From Bacillus sp. EAC (GTDB lineage: Bacteria > Bacillota > Bacilli > Bacillales > Bacillaceae_G), in contig NZ_NCSY01000009.1 of the NCBI RefSeq assembly GCF_002156875.1, positions 1 through 64,000 of the forward strand: a stretch of 64,000 nt of DNA, in the 5' to 3' direction. The notes under the pieces were generated by a model. It saw nothing but the letters and a program-made list of their open reading frames with translations. It was not told the DNA's origin and searched no databases. The position numbers and the translations under genes were made by a program. Shown here one piece after another: positions 56,445-64,000 of the stretch. The stretch's first letter is position 1, and each line of letters begins with the position of its first letter.

Positions 56445-57209
56445 ATGGAAATTAAAAATCCAACTTTTAACTATGATAAACAGGGACAGGATTATTCAGG
56501 TCATCGAAAAACTGATCCTAGAATTGCTAAATATGTTTATGATGCACTTGGCGCTGCCAAAACCGTTTTAAATGTTGGAGCAGGTGCAGGGTCATACGAA
56601 CCTGTGGATAAATATGTTGTAGCTGTTGAACCTTCAGTCGTTATGAGATCACAGAGACAACAAATGAATAAAGTGCCAGCAATAAATGGGAAAGCCGATT
56701 CACTACCATTTGACGATAATTCTTTTGATGCTTCGATGGCTATGGTCACCATTCATCATTGGCCAGATATAAAAAAAGGATTAAATGAACTTAGAAGGGT
56801 AACCAGAGATCAAGTAATTATTTTAACCTTTGATCCTGATAGATTAGAGCATTTTTGGAATGCTCAATATTTTCCTGAACTAATTGAAGTTGAGAAATTA
56901 AGATATCCCAAAATTGACTATATTACTGAATCAATTGGTGGAAATTGTGAAGTGATACAAATACCGGTACCTTTGGATTGTATAGATGGATTTCAAGAAG
57001 CTTTTTACGGTAGACCAGAGGCGTTTCTATCTAAAGAAATTCGAAATTCTCAATCTGCTTGGGGATTTTTACAGGAAGGTGTAGAAGAAAGACTCGTTAA
57101 AAATTTAGAAGACGACTTAAAATCTGGCGAGTGGGATCGAAAATTTGGAGATTATCGAACAAAACTAAGTTTTACATGTGCACTTAGATTAATTATTGCT
57201 AGACCTTAG
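56445..57209 (+). CDS. Class I SAM-dependent methyltransferase
   Basis: The 254 residues have motif I VLNVGAGAGSYEP near residue 42, the acidic post-I VAVEPSVVM, and SLPFDDNSFDASMAMVTIHHW typical of UbiE/methyltransf_11 enzymes. The substrate is unknown; similar proteins act on small molecules. The ribosome site AAGGGAAGGGAG is clear. It stands alone between terminators. Confidence 0.87.
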   Translation: MEIKNPTFNYDKQGQDYSGHRKTDPRIAKYVYDALGAAKTVLNVGAGAGSYEPVDKYVVAVEPSVVMRSQRQQMNKVPAINGKADSLPFDDNSFDASMAMVTIHHWPDIKKGLNELRRVTRDQVIILTFDPDRLEHFWNAQYFPELIEVEKLRYPKIDYITESIGGNCEVIQIPVPLDCIDGFQEAFYGRPEAFLSKEIRNSQSAWGFLQEGVEERLVKNLEDDLKSGEWDRKFGDYRTKLSFTCALRLIIARP

Positions 57210-57214
57210 CAAAA

Positions 57215-57246
57215 AAACCAATTAATTCATTTGAATTAATTGGTTT
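57215..57246. terminator. Bidirectional terminator overlapping a gene end
   Basis: A perfect 15-bp stem (57215-57229 with 57232-57246). Its right arm covers the stop of the SET-domain gene on the minus strand. Confidence 0.85.
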
Positions 57247-57646
57247 CGTCATCTTCTTTTCTTTCTTCATAATCCTTATCAAACCAAAGTGGATCGGTAT
57301 TATCGATATCACCATTGTAATTAATAAGAATTTCTTCTCCTGCTTTTATGTCTTTATAAGCATAGAAGTCGAAAGTGTGATTATCAAAATTAATTTCGTA
57401 AGTTGCATTTGCATCATATGAATGGTTAAATAGCATACCATAACCTAAAAGCATTGCAGTATGATTTATACCATATTCAAATGCATAGTCAGCAAGCAAT
57501 GTTTTCTCAATGTGTTCATGTTGATCGTTTGGATAAGCAATAACTGGAGCCTCATGTAATAGTTCACCTTTTGCAATGTCACGTTTTGCAAAAACGCCAC
57601 GATTAAATTCTCCATCACTTAATGTAGAAGTTTTTATCTCTATCAT
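57236..57646 (-). CDS. SET domain protein (possible protein lysine methyltransferase)
   Basis: The 136 residues are a minimal SET domain: RGVFAKRDIAKGELL at 16-30, the SAM-binding NHSYDANA at 74-81 and the GEEILINY pseudoknot motif at 103-110, followed by an acidic tail. These three blocks are the hallmark of SET methyltransferases of lysine in histones, ribosomal or other proteins. In bacteria such small stand-alone SET proteins occur sporadically and their targets are mostly unknown. The ribosome site (AAAGGTGT) supports the ATG at 57646. Confidence 0.88.
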   Translation of the reverse strand: MIEIKTSTLSDGEFNRGVFAKRDIAKGELLHEAPVIAYPNDQHEHIEKTLLADYAFEYGINHTAMLLGYGMLFNHSYDANATYEINFDNHTFDFYAYKDIKAGEEILINYNGDIDNTDPLWFDKDYEERKEDDETN

Positions 57647-57823
57647 AATTTACACCTTTATTTCTCTCTATGAAGTCTTTATAAATAGTTTGCCATTAAT
57701 TAAGGAAGAATGCAATTTTTATTATTTTGGCTAAATGTTATTTACTTTATTTAACTGACTAGCATTATAACTCAATAAGACATGATATAATTTTAGGTAA
57801 ATAAAGTATTATAAGAGGGAAAT

Positions 57824-58105
57824 ATGTTAAAATCTACAATTTTTCAGTCTATTATTTTTTCATTTACGATACATTTAATTATGAGGTTAAGTAACATTAA
57901 ATTGTTACTTAACCTCATTCAAACAAAACCAACAGATGATTTTTCTTTTCAAGATAGTTATTTTATTACATACAATGGTATATTCGAAAATTACCCGATA
58001 ATAGCTACTGTTTTTTGGCTAACAATTACTTTTATTGTAATTGCAATAATTTACATTATTGGAAAATGGATCTTTATTAAGTTTATTTACAATCTATTCA
58101 ACTAA
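57824..58105 (+). CDS. Small membrane protein, unknown, with a dyad inside the frame
   Basis: A 93-residue frame with one or two hydrophobic segments (IIFSFTIHLIM; IIATVFWLTITFIVIAIIYIIG) and a short loop. The ribosome site AGAGGGAAA supports the ATG. A perfect 16-bp inverted repeat (57881-57918) lies within the coding sequence. I do not recognise it, and the frame may have been altered by the repeat. Confidence 0.5.
   Translation: MLKSTIFQSIIFSFTIHLIMRLSNIKLLLNLIQTKPTDDFSFQDSYFITYNGIFENYPIIATVFWLTITFIVIAIIYIIGKWIFIKFIYNLFN
57881..57918. repeat. Perfect 16-bp dyad inside a reading frame
   Basis: atgaggttaagtaaca (57881-57896) and its exact complement at 57903-57918 are separated by 6 bases. 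A stem this long is far beyond chance; there is no T run, so it is not a standard terminator. Confidence 0.75.
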
Positions 58106-58197
58106 CTCATGCGTTTTCTTACAAACATTAATTCTTGGTTTAGATATTGATGAGAATGTTTAATTAAGGAAACATTTAGCAGATATACTTGTTTCCA

Positions 58198-58236
58198 AAA
58201 AAGGAGTACCTTCTTTGAAAAGGCACTCCTTTTTCC
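58198..58236 (+). terminator. Terminator after the small membrane frame
   Basis: aaaaaggagt (58198-58207) pairs with actccttttt (58225-58234), with an inner cctt/aagg pairing. Confidence 0.8.
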
Positions 58237-58252
58237 TTTAGCTCTTACTACG

Positions 58253-58381
58253 CTAAAACTCGTTTATATAATCTTTTGTTGGAAGTCGTGCTCCAGCCTC
58301 CCGCAATCTTTCACTATTAGACTTATTTAAGTCTTCCAAAGTAAGTTGTATTTTGTTTATTGGCTTTGAGTCATTACTGGT
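58253..58381 (-). pseudogene. Fragment of an unknown gene, 3' end only
   Basis: The minus-strand frame ends in a plausible protein tail, EDLNKSNSERLREAGARLP then TKDYINEF and a stop at 58253, and opens only 43 codons earlier after a stop. There is no good start codon or ribosome site, and it overlaps the permease fragment by about 35 bases in antisense. The residue composition looks coding; the parent family is not recognised. Confidence 0.35.
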
Positions 58382-58865
58382 CTATTTTCCTCTTATTAAG
58401 AATGCAAAAAAATCTGCAAAATGGGCTCACCTTGGTGTACTTTATACGACAATCTTTTATACATTGGTGGCTATTTTAAGCATACTCTTCTTTAGTCAAG
58501 GTCAGTTACTTCATAATGCTTGGCCAACCTTAGTCATGACCAAAATAATTGAATTTCCTTTTATCGAAAGATTTGAAAACATTTTTATATTTTCATGGTT
58601 ATTTGTTGTAGTACCAACAATGTGCTTACCAATCTGGTGTACAACTCGAATTGTAAAAAAAATAGGTAAAGTGAAACCACGCATACCATTAGTCATTTCA
58701 ATAGTAACAATGATAATTGTTTCATATTTTCTCGATACACCTTCTAAAGTTCAGTTGTTTAGTAAAAGTGTAACGAATATAGGATTTTATTTTATGGTTG
58801 GTTATATTCCTGCATTATTCTTTATTACATTCATTATTAGAAGACTTAAAAAAATAGTGGTTTAA
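58345..58865 (+). pseudogene. Truncated spore germination permease (GerAB type), C-terminal half
   Basis: About 170 residues resembling the second half of the GerAB/GerKB endospore germination permeases: FIGFESLLVYFPLIKNAKKSAK, then LGVLYTTIFYTLVAILSILFF, FERFENIFIFSWLFVVV-like segments and the GYIPALFFITFII end. The family is usually about 360 residues, so the first five or so membrane segments are missing and no GerAA or GerAC gene flanks it. The only in-frame start is a TTG near 58353 with no ribosome site. It is most likely a decayed remnant. Confidence 0.7.
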
Positions 58866-58876
58866 TTTAAATTAGA

Positions 58877-58917
58877 AAACAACCTTAAGTTTATAGTTAA
58901 GGGTGTTTTTTTTTGTC
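58877..58917 (+). terminator. Terminator after the permease remnant
   Basis: aaacaaccttaa pairs with ttaagggtgttt using G-U pairs, followed by a long T run. It suggests the original gene ended here. Confidence 0.75.
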
Positions 58918-59023
58918 GAAAATTTGTTCTAAAATTAATCTGACTATTTAAAAAGGATATTAATAAAATAATACGAATAATCAATGTGAATGATAAAATT
59001 TTGAAACAAAAGAAGGTGTATAA

Positions 59024-59341
59024 GTGAAATATAAAAAAGTTCTTATACTGTTCTCGATTATTATAGTTATTTTTTTAGGTTTTCATTTTAGTAAAATAAG
59101 TAAGATTAAAACTATAACTTATCAAAGCTTAACAGAATATGAGAAAGTTGATGTAATTAAAAATAGTGTGAGCATAAAAAAAATTCATTATTTACCTACT
59201 TATGCTACTATTAAAGACGAAAAATATAGTAATGAAAATCTTTATTCAGTGACTTATAAAACAAAGAGCAATCAAGAGGATTTTGTATACTTTGTGGATA
59301 GTAAAAAAGAGAAAGTAATAGGGGGAATATTGAGAAAATAA
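59024..59341 (+). CDS. Small secreted or anchored protein, unknown
   Basis: The 105 residues begin with a signal or anchor segment (VLILFSIIIVIFLGFHF) and continue with a soluble, lysine-rich domain in which SVTYKTKSNQEDFVYFVDSKK stands out. The start is GTG with AGAAGGTG upstream. No family is recognised. The following 240 bases hold an imperfect dyad (59461-59494) but no terminator. Confidence 0.6.
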   Translation: MKYKKVLILFSIIIVIFLGFHFSKISKIKTITYQSLTEYEKVDVIKNSVSIKKIHYLPTYATIKDEKYSNENLYSVTYKTKSNQEDFVYFVDSKKEKVIGGILRK

Positions 59342-59584
59342 TTAATAACTTTTTTATAGAAATGTTTAAAAATTTTAAGTCTTCTTTTCGAACTAACGTA
59401 ATCGTTATTTAGACAACACTGAATTTTGATTTCTAAAATATCCTAAAAATATAAAATTTGCTTGTTCAACTAACACATATTTTAGTTAAACAAGGAAGTT
59501 TGTAGGGAATTGTAGAATATTAAAATACAGTCAATAATATCGGTTTCTCAGCTGAAGTATCCAATTTGTAAGGAGTGACTACGA

Positions 59585-60124
59585 ATGCGTATCGAAAAAG
59601 AGAAAATATACCCTAATTGCCCAATTATCACCAGAACTGTAGAGGTTGGCGGACTTACGAAATCGCAGCTTATCCAAAAATTGCAACAATACTCAATCTT
59701 GATGAATGAGTCTGGAGAAAGACTATTAGCTGATGATAAATTTACGACCTCTGATACAAAGTACAGCCTGCAGACCGTTGAACTAACCGTTGGTGATCTT
59801 GGCTTTCCTGATGGGGCTACTACGAGCCAGGTTTTTAATAGAGCGAGCGATCTTGGATTGGAATTGTGCCCGGTTGAGTTAGGACCTTATCTAAGACTTG
59901 AGTATCTCGATCAGCCTGAAGGTTATTCAGGGAATCCTATAAAGCGACATCAAGCTCCATCAGGCTCAATCACAATTGCATCGAAGATACTAACTGAAGA
60001 TTATGATTTTCCAAAAGGGTTTTATCTTAGAAGAATTGACGGTGAGTTGTGGCTGCGCGGATACCGTGCTGATCATCTTCACGTTTGGAATCCTGATGAT
60101 CATTTGATCTTTTGTCGAACATAA
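59585..60124 (+). CDS. Conserved-looking protein of unknown function, higher GC
   Basis: The 179-residue soluble protein has no membrane segment and no motif I can name. It contains SLQTVELTVGDLGFPDGATTSQVF and RASDLGLELCPVELGPYLRL and ends LWLRGYRADHLHVWNPDDHLIF. GC and codon use (CTT, GGC, GCG, CTG) are clearly higher than in the neighbouring genes, similar to the oxalate decarboxylase 1.5 kb away, which suggests recent transfer. The ribosome site AAGGAGTG is strong. Confidence 0.7.
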   Translation: MRIEKEKIYPNCPIITRTVEVGGLTKSQLIQKLQQYSILMNESGERLLADDKFTTSDTKYSLQTVELTVGDLGFPDGATTSQVFNRASDLGLELCPVELGPYLRLEYLDQPEGYSGNPIKRHQAPSGSITIASKILTEDYDFPKGFYLRRIDGELWLRGYRADHLHVWNPDDHLIFCRT

Positions 60125-60164
60125 TAGAATTTGAAGTAGTGATAAATTACCTAGGTCGAAAAAA

Positions 60165-60341
60165 ATGGCAGTTAACAAACCTAAATCACTATTGGAAAGC
60201 TTTAGTCAATTTTACGAAATTGTATTAGATCCGATATTAATATGAGAAGTTTGAAAATTGTTAGAAAAAGTATTATCCACTTTTGTTCAATTAAAGGGTA
60301 CGTTAGTAGAAAAAAACTTAGAAGCTAAAATCAGTGTTTAA
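60165..60341 (+). pseudogene. Possible decayed small gene with two in-frame stops
   Basis: Reading from ATG 60165 gives MAVNKPKSLLESFSQFYEI and, after TGA stops at 60243 and 60252, continues in the same frame with KLLEKVLSTFVQLKGTLVE to TAA at 60339. Both halves have normal-looking composition. No ribosome site is visible; this may also be chance. Confidence 0.25.
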
Positions 60342-60382
60342 AATTTATGAATCTGGTAGTTTACTCATTGGAAATTGAATAG

Positions 60383-60426
60383 AAGTGTAAAAAGGCTGTC
60401 TAGATATAGATAGCCTTTTTACACTT
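60383..60426. terminator. Strong bidirectional terminator
   Basis: A perfect 19-bp stem (60383-60401 with 60408-60426) includes the T-rich arm; it lies between two convergent genes. Confidence 0.9.
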
Positions 60427-60512
60427 CAATATTCTATTTTAATTAACAGAGCCTTATATTAAAGAAAATTTGGGTTTTTTTCAAAAGTAAGTTTACTATT
60501 TCATGTGGATAT

Positions 60513-61106
60513 TTAAATACCTTTTGATTTTTCACTTCCATTTCGACACCAATTTGCAAAGTGATCACAGTTGTTAGTGATAAGATTGTATTCATTTTCA
60601 TTAATTCTTTCCATAGCTCTATTAATAACAGTTTCTATAGGATATAGTAAAGGACTATTTTCTTTTCTAATAAGGACTTTAAAAACCCTGCAATATTTTT
60701 TAAACACTTTTATATCTTCAACTTTTACACCTTTATTTCGGTAGTGTATTACTTTTTGGTCGCCTAGATAAATTCCATGGTGTGTATATACTCCTCTACG
60801 AACAACAATATGATCGCCGCGAGATAAATCTAAAACATCGTATTCTAATTCAAGTTTCTTGTATAGTACTCTAGCTTTTTTTGAAATCTTTTGTTTTTTA
60901 GGAACTGGCATAAAAACATTAGCAATGGATTTTCCAATACGATCAGTTGTTTCAATCACATTTCCAAGAAAAGGATTTTCATTTTTAATTGTATCTTTTA
61001 TATCGTTTCTCAATATTTTAAAATCCTTTTTAGTTTCTTCATGTAAATCTTTATGTTTCGTTGCTCTGCTTTCAATAATCCATTTAATACTTTCGATTAC
61101 ACTCAC
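60513..61106 (-). CDS. LRAT-like (NlpC/P60 superfamily) thiol acyltransferase or hydrolase
   Basis: The 197 residues have a charged helical N-terminal third (1-85) and an LRAT-type domain: RGDHIVVRRGVYTHHGIYLG with catalytic His110, VIHY with His121, and NNCDHFANWCRNG with nucleophile Cys180. This His-His-Cys order is that of lecithin:retinol acyltransferase and H-REV107 phospholipases. There is no signal peptide, so it acts inside the cell. A role in lipid or protein acyl transfer is inferred from the family. The start is GTG with AAGGAG upstream. Confidence 0.82.
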   Translation of the reverse strand: MSVIESIKWIIESRATKHKDLHEETKKDFKILRNDIKDTIKNENPFLGNVIETTDRIGKSIANVFMPVPKKQKISKKARVLYKKLELEYDVLDLSRGDHIVVRRGVYTHHGIYLGDQKVIHYRNKGVKVEDIKVFKKYCRVFKVLIRKENSPLLYPIETVINRAMERINENEYNLITNNCDHFANWCRNGSEKSKGI

Positions 61107-61372
61107 TATAATTCTCCTTATTTTTATAAACTTTATAAAGGTTTGGGTCGTTATATTAATTACAATGATATAAAAAAAGTATAGAAATAGAAACGTTTTA
61201 GTTAATAATTCTTTTTAGAAAATAATGTATTTGAAGAGAATAAATTCCAACCTATAATATTTTAAAAATGAATGATTGAAACTTTATTAAAAACTAACAG
61301 AGAAACAACATATTAATTTAAGGTTCAGTATATAAATTAAAAGTAACATGATGATTTAAAGAAGGGAGGGCT

Positions 61373-61560
61373 ATGTCCTCCTTTTTCAATTGGTTCCATA
61401 AAACTCCAAAATGAAAATGATAAAAATGAATAGTTCATATCAATTATAAAAAATAGTAGTGGAAATTATTCAACAAAATGGCAGATTAGTTGAAAAAGAA
61501 AATATGTTAATAGTGGAAAGCAAACGCGAGTGGATTGTTGATTTGCTGTCGTTTATTTGA
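61373..61560 (+). pseudogene. Coding remnants in the gap before the oxalate decarboxylase
   Basis: An ATG at 61373 with a strong GAAGGGAGGG site opens a 13-codon frame, MSSFFNWFHKTPK. After frameshifts, a second stretch (about 61452-61560) reads VVEIIQQNGRLVEKENMLI and VESKREWIVDLLSFI before a stop. Together they look like one small broken gene; the parent is unknown. The rest of 61107-61620 shows nothing else. Confidence 0.3.
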
Positions 61561-61621
61561 AGCCCAAGTCATACACTATTTTTAAGGGTTAATCTGATTA
61601 GTTCCATAAAAAAGGAGCGTT

Positions 61622-62818
61622 ATGATGACAAACGGAAGTATTAATCAAGATAGCGGAAATGTGCCACAACCTATCCGTAGTGATGGAGCTGGAGCAATTG
61701 ACTCCGGCCCGCGAAATATTATGCGTGATTTGCAAAACCCAGATATGCTCGTCCCTCCAATTACAGATGCGGGTTTAGTTCCTAACTTAAAATTCTCATT
61801 CTCAGATACTTCAATGACATTAAATAACGGTGGATGGTCCCGGGAAGTCACCGTTAGGGAACTTCCCATAGCGACGACTCTAGCAGGAGTAAATATGTGC
61901 TTAACTGCTGGGGGAGTGCGTGAACTCCATTGGCATAAAGAAGCAGAATGGTCTTATATGTTGTTAGGACGGGCACGTATTACCTCAGTTGACCAACAAG
62001 GTCGAAATTTCATTGCGGACGTTGGCCCAGGTGATCTTTGGTATTTTCCTCCGGGGATTCCGCATTCGATTCAAGGTTTGGAGCATTGTGAATTTTTACT
62101 AGTCTTTGATGACGGAAATTTTACCGATCTATCCACCTTATCCATTTCTGATTGGTTTGCACATACGCCAAAAGATGTTCTGTCGGCCAATTTTGGAGTA
62201 CCAGAAAGTGCTTTTAACTCTATTCCTTCAGATCAAGTATATATTTATCAAGGTGAAATACCCGGATCGCTTGAAAGTCAGGAAATCCAGTCGCCCTTTG
62301 GAGAGGTTCCTCTAAGCTTCAAGTACGAGTTGTTGAAACAGACACCAATTAAAACGCCTGGTGGTAGTGTAAGAATTGTAGACTCTACTAATTTTCCCAT
62401 TTCAAGAACAATCTCAGCGGCACTTGTTGAGATTGAGCCAGGTGGAATGAGAGAACTTCATTGGCATCCAAATAACGACGAGTGGCAGTATTATCTCACC
62501 GGACAAGGGAGAATGACTGTATTTATGGGAAACGGTGCAGCACGTACATTTGATTATAGAGCTGGAGATGTCGGATATGTCCCCTTTGCAACTGGACACT
62601 ATATTCAAAACACCGGTACCGAAACGTTATGGTTTTTAGAAATGTTCAAAAGCGATCGTTTTGAGGATGTATCGCTGAATCAATGGATGGCACTGACTCC
62701 CAAGGAATTAGTTCAAAGTAACTTAAATGTTGGATCGGAATTACTCGATTCTTTGCGCAAGGAGAAATGGCCTGTTGTAAAATATCCAGGGTTTTCTTAC
62801 TTCCAAAATAACAGGTAG
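61622..62818 (+). CDS. oxdC: Oxalate decarboxylase family bicupin
   Basis: The 398 residues form two cupin domains. Manganese ligands are His103, His105, Glu109 and His148 in the first and His280, His282, Glu287 and His326 in the second; Arg100 and Arg277 match the essential arginines. The enzyme converts oxalate to formate and CO2. The lid loop that carries the catalytic Glu in B. subtilis OxdC (SENST) reads TDLST (168-172) here, with Asp169 in place of Glu162. GC is higher than in neighbours, suggesting acquisition. The start uses AAAAAGGAGCG; ATG 61625 is an alternative. Confidence 0.92.
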   Translation: MMTNGSINQDSGNVPQPIRSDGAGAIDSGPRNIMRDLQNPDMLVPPITDAGLVPNLKFSFSDTSMTLNNGGWSREVTVRELPIATTLAGVNMCLTAGGVRELHWHKEAEWSYMLLGRARITSVDQQGRNFIADVGPGDLWYFPPGIPHSIQGLEHCEFLLVFDDGNFTDLSTLSISDWFAHTPKDVLSANFGVPESAFNSIPSDQVYIYQGEIPGSLESQEIQSPFGEVPLSFKYELLKQTPIKTPGGSVRIVDSTNFPISRTISAALVEIEPGGMRELHWHPNNDEWQYYLTGQGRMTVFMGNGAARTFDYRAGDVGYVPFATGHYIQNTGTETLWFLEMFKSDRFEDVSLNQWMALTPKELVQSNLNVGSELLDSLRKEKWPVVKYPGFSYFQNNR

Positions 62819-62885
62819 ATAAGTTTAAATATAATGTACAAATTAAGGATAAGAGAATTATTTTTTATTCGATAATTACAAAACG

Positions 62886-62914
62886 ATGGGCTGCTTCGGT
62901 AGTCCATTTTTTCT
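62886..62914 (+). terminator. Terminator of oxdC with UUCG tetraloop
   Basis: atgggctgc pairs with gtagtccat around ttcg closed by C-G, followed by T's. From 62915 to the flotillin start I see only AT-rich sequence and no clear promoter; no sigma-W-like TGAAAC/CGTA pair was found. Confidence 0.85.
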
Positions 62915-63211
62915 GAACAAGGGATTTGAAAATTAGTGTCGAATAGTAGAATAAATGGAAAATTTTGGGTTTAAAAATATGGTTAAGAATTTGCATTTGA
63001 AAATTTGATAGCTTTCTTTCTCTTTTTAATAGGGGAAATAATGCTATAAAACAACTCCAAGCTATTCAATTATCTGGTTTGTTAACCAAATAGTGAAAGA
63101 ACGACACATTTAATAGTTATAACTAACTTATTAGCTTGTTCAATAGTGTTGTTAGTGTTTTCACCTATTTAAGGTCTAATTAAAAAATAAATTCAGGAGG
63201 GTAAAGAAGGA

Positions 63212-64000
63212 ATGTTAAGTTTTGTTGGAGGTCTATTGTTTTTAATTCCAGTGTTAATCATAGCTGTTATTGGAGGTGTAGGATATTTTTTTTGGATAAG
63301 ATATCGTTACCGAACAGCAAAGTCCAATCAAGCGTTAATTATTACAGGTCCAAAGTTAGGTGATCCTGAGAAAGAAACGAATATCTTTACAGATCAAGAA
63401 GGACGTTCAATGAAGATTATTAGAGGTGGAGGATACCGTTTAAGACGTTTCCAAACATCAACACCTGTTAATCTTACATCCTTTCAATTAAAGTTATCGA
63501 CTCCAAGAGTTTATACAAATGGAGGCGTTCCAATTGTTGCTGATGCAGTAGCGATGGTTAAGGTCGCGGATACTTTAAATGGTATTGCAAACTATGCAGA
63601 ACAGTTTTTAGGTAAGAAACAAGAAGAGATTGAAGCTGAAATCATAGAGGTGCTTGGAAGTAATCTACGTGCTATCCTTTCTAAAATGACTGTAGAAGAT
63701 ATTAATAGTAACCGAGAGAAATTTAATCAGGATGTATCTGAAGTTGCTCAAAAGCAACTCGACTTAATGGGCTTTAAAATTACCTCATTAGGTCTTACAG
63801 ACTTACGTGACGCTGATGAAGAGAATGGCTACTTAAAAAACTTAGGTAGACCACGAATTGCTGAGGTTCGTAAGCTTGCAGAAATCGCTGAAGCAAACAG
63901 TGAGCGTGAAACTCGTATACATATAGCACAGACTGACCAAGAAACTAAAGAAGAAGAATACAAACGACAAATTGCGATTGCAGAATCTAAAAAGGAGAAG
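63212..64000 (+). CDS. floT: Flotillin family protein, 5' part only
   Basis: The visible 263 codons begin MLSFVGGLLFLIPVLIIAVIGGVGYFF, a membrane hairpin or anchor, followed by an SPFH domain (about 35-220; ALIITGPKLGD, IIRGGGYRLRRFQTS, GGVPIVADAVAMVKV, SLGLTDLRD) and the start of the coiled flotillin domain (EIAEANSERETRIHIAQ). It matches FloT/YuaG, a scaffold of membrane microdomains. AGGAGGG and AAGAAGG precede the ATG. The gene runs off the right edge. No nfeD-like yuaF gene precedes it here. Confidence 0.93.
   Translation, partial: MLSFVGGLLFLIPVLIIAVIGGVGYFFWIRYRYRTAKSNQALIITGPKLGDPEKETNIFTDQEGRSMKIIRGGGYRLRRFQTSTPVNLTSFQLKLSTPRVYTNGGVPIVADAVAMVKVADTLNGIANYAEQFLGKKQEEIEAEIIEVLGSNLRAILSKMTVEDINSNREKFNQDVSEVAQKQLDLMGFKITSLGLTDLRDADEENGYLKNLGRPRIAEVRKLAEIAEANSERETRIHIAQTDQETKEEEYKRQIAIAESKKEK

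Noticed and set aside
1-64000. CRISPR array, insertion sequence, prophage, tRNA or rRNA genes
   Set aside because: No regular direct repeats with spacers, transposase or integrase genes, phage genes or RNA gene signatures were seen.

Overview
The window looks like a chromosomal segment of a low-GC, endospore-forming member of the Bacillaceae. Evidence is the sporulation genes (spoIIIAH end, spoIVB, spo0A), a 30-codon Prli42 gene, YycC and YqzF small proteins, and gene order that follows the Bacillus subtilis yqh-yqi-yqj region over about the first 53 kb. The species cannot be fixed from sequence alone; a Bacillus-like genus such as Gottfriedia is a guess. No rRNA, tRNA, CRISPR array, insertion sequence or prophage was seen.

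Layout. 1-16 kb holds fatty-acid and housekeeping genes followed by the sporulation master regulator: spoIIIAH end, accB-accC-yqhY, nusB-folD-xseA-xseB-ispA, dxs-tlyA, argR-recN, spoIVB, spo0A. 16-20 kb holds an anchored protein of unknown function, an apparently non-coding transcript unit (strong promoter, terminator, no convincing gene), uppP, yycC, a glycerophosphodiester phosphodiesterase and yqzF. 20-31 kb is the branched-chain amino acid degradation block: the enhancer-binding activator bkdR, a near-perfect sigma-54 promoter, then ptb-bcd-buk-lpdV-bkdAA-bkdAB-bkdB, which turns Leu/Ile/Val into branched acyl-CoA for energy and for branched membrane fatty acids. 31-47 kb has a GNAT, an MFS exporter, brxB, a Nudix hydrolase, an arginine-type ABC transporter with a class III aminotransferase gene inside the operon and an ArgR-like promoter, a marR-ABC exporter pair, a thioesterase, yqjA, an L,D-transpeptidase, Prli42, yqjD and yqjE.

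47-57 kb is more mixed: a hydrolase, an orphan RNA-polymerase-alpha-CTD-like protein, a glycosyltransferase, tiny membrane proteins, a DCC protein next to a truncated globin, DNA polymerase IV, and a ggt-like gene with two chromate-transporter halves. 57-63 kb is accessory in character: a SET-domain protein, a membrane ORF carrying a perfect 16-bp dyad, a decayed germination permease, unknown proteins, an LRAT-like protein, coding remnants, and an oxalate decarboxylase of visibly higher GC than its surroundings. The window ends inside a flotillin gene.

The main non-gene signals are a dispersed structured repeat built around CTCCTGTGGGAG (five recognisable sites plus one degenerate one), a different tandem hairpin repeat pair near the left end, and the unassigned transcript unit at 17.2-17.5 kb. 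No wholly new multi-gene system was evident; the best candidates for something undescribed are that transcript unit and the orphan accessory proteins at 57-62 kb.
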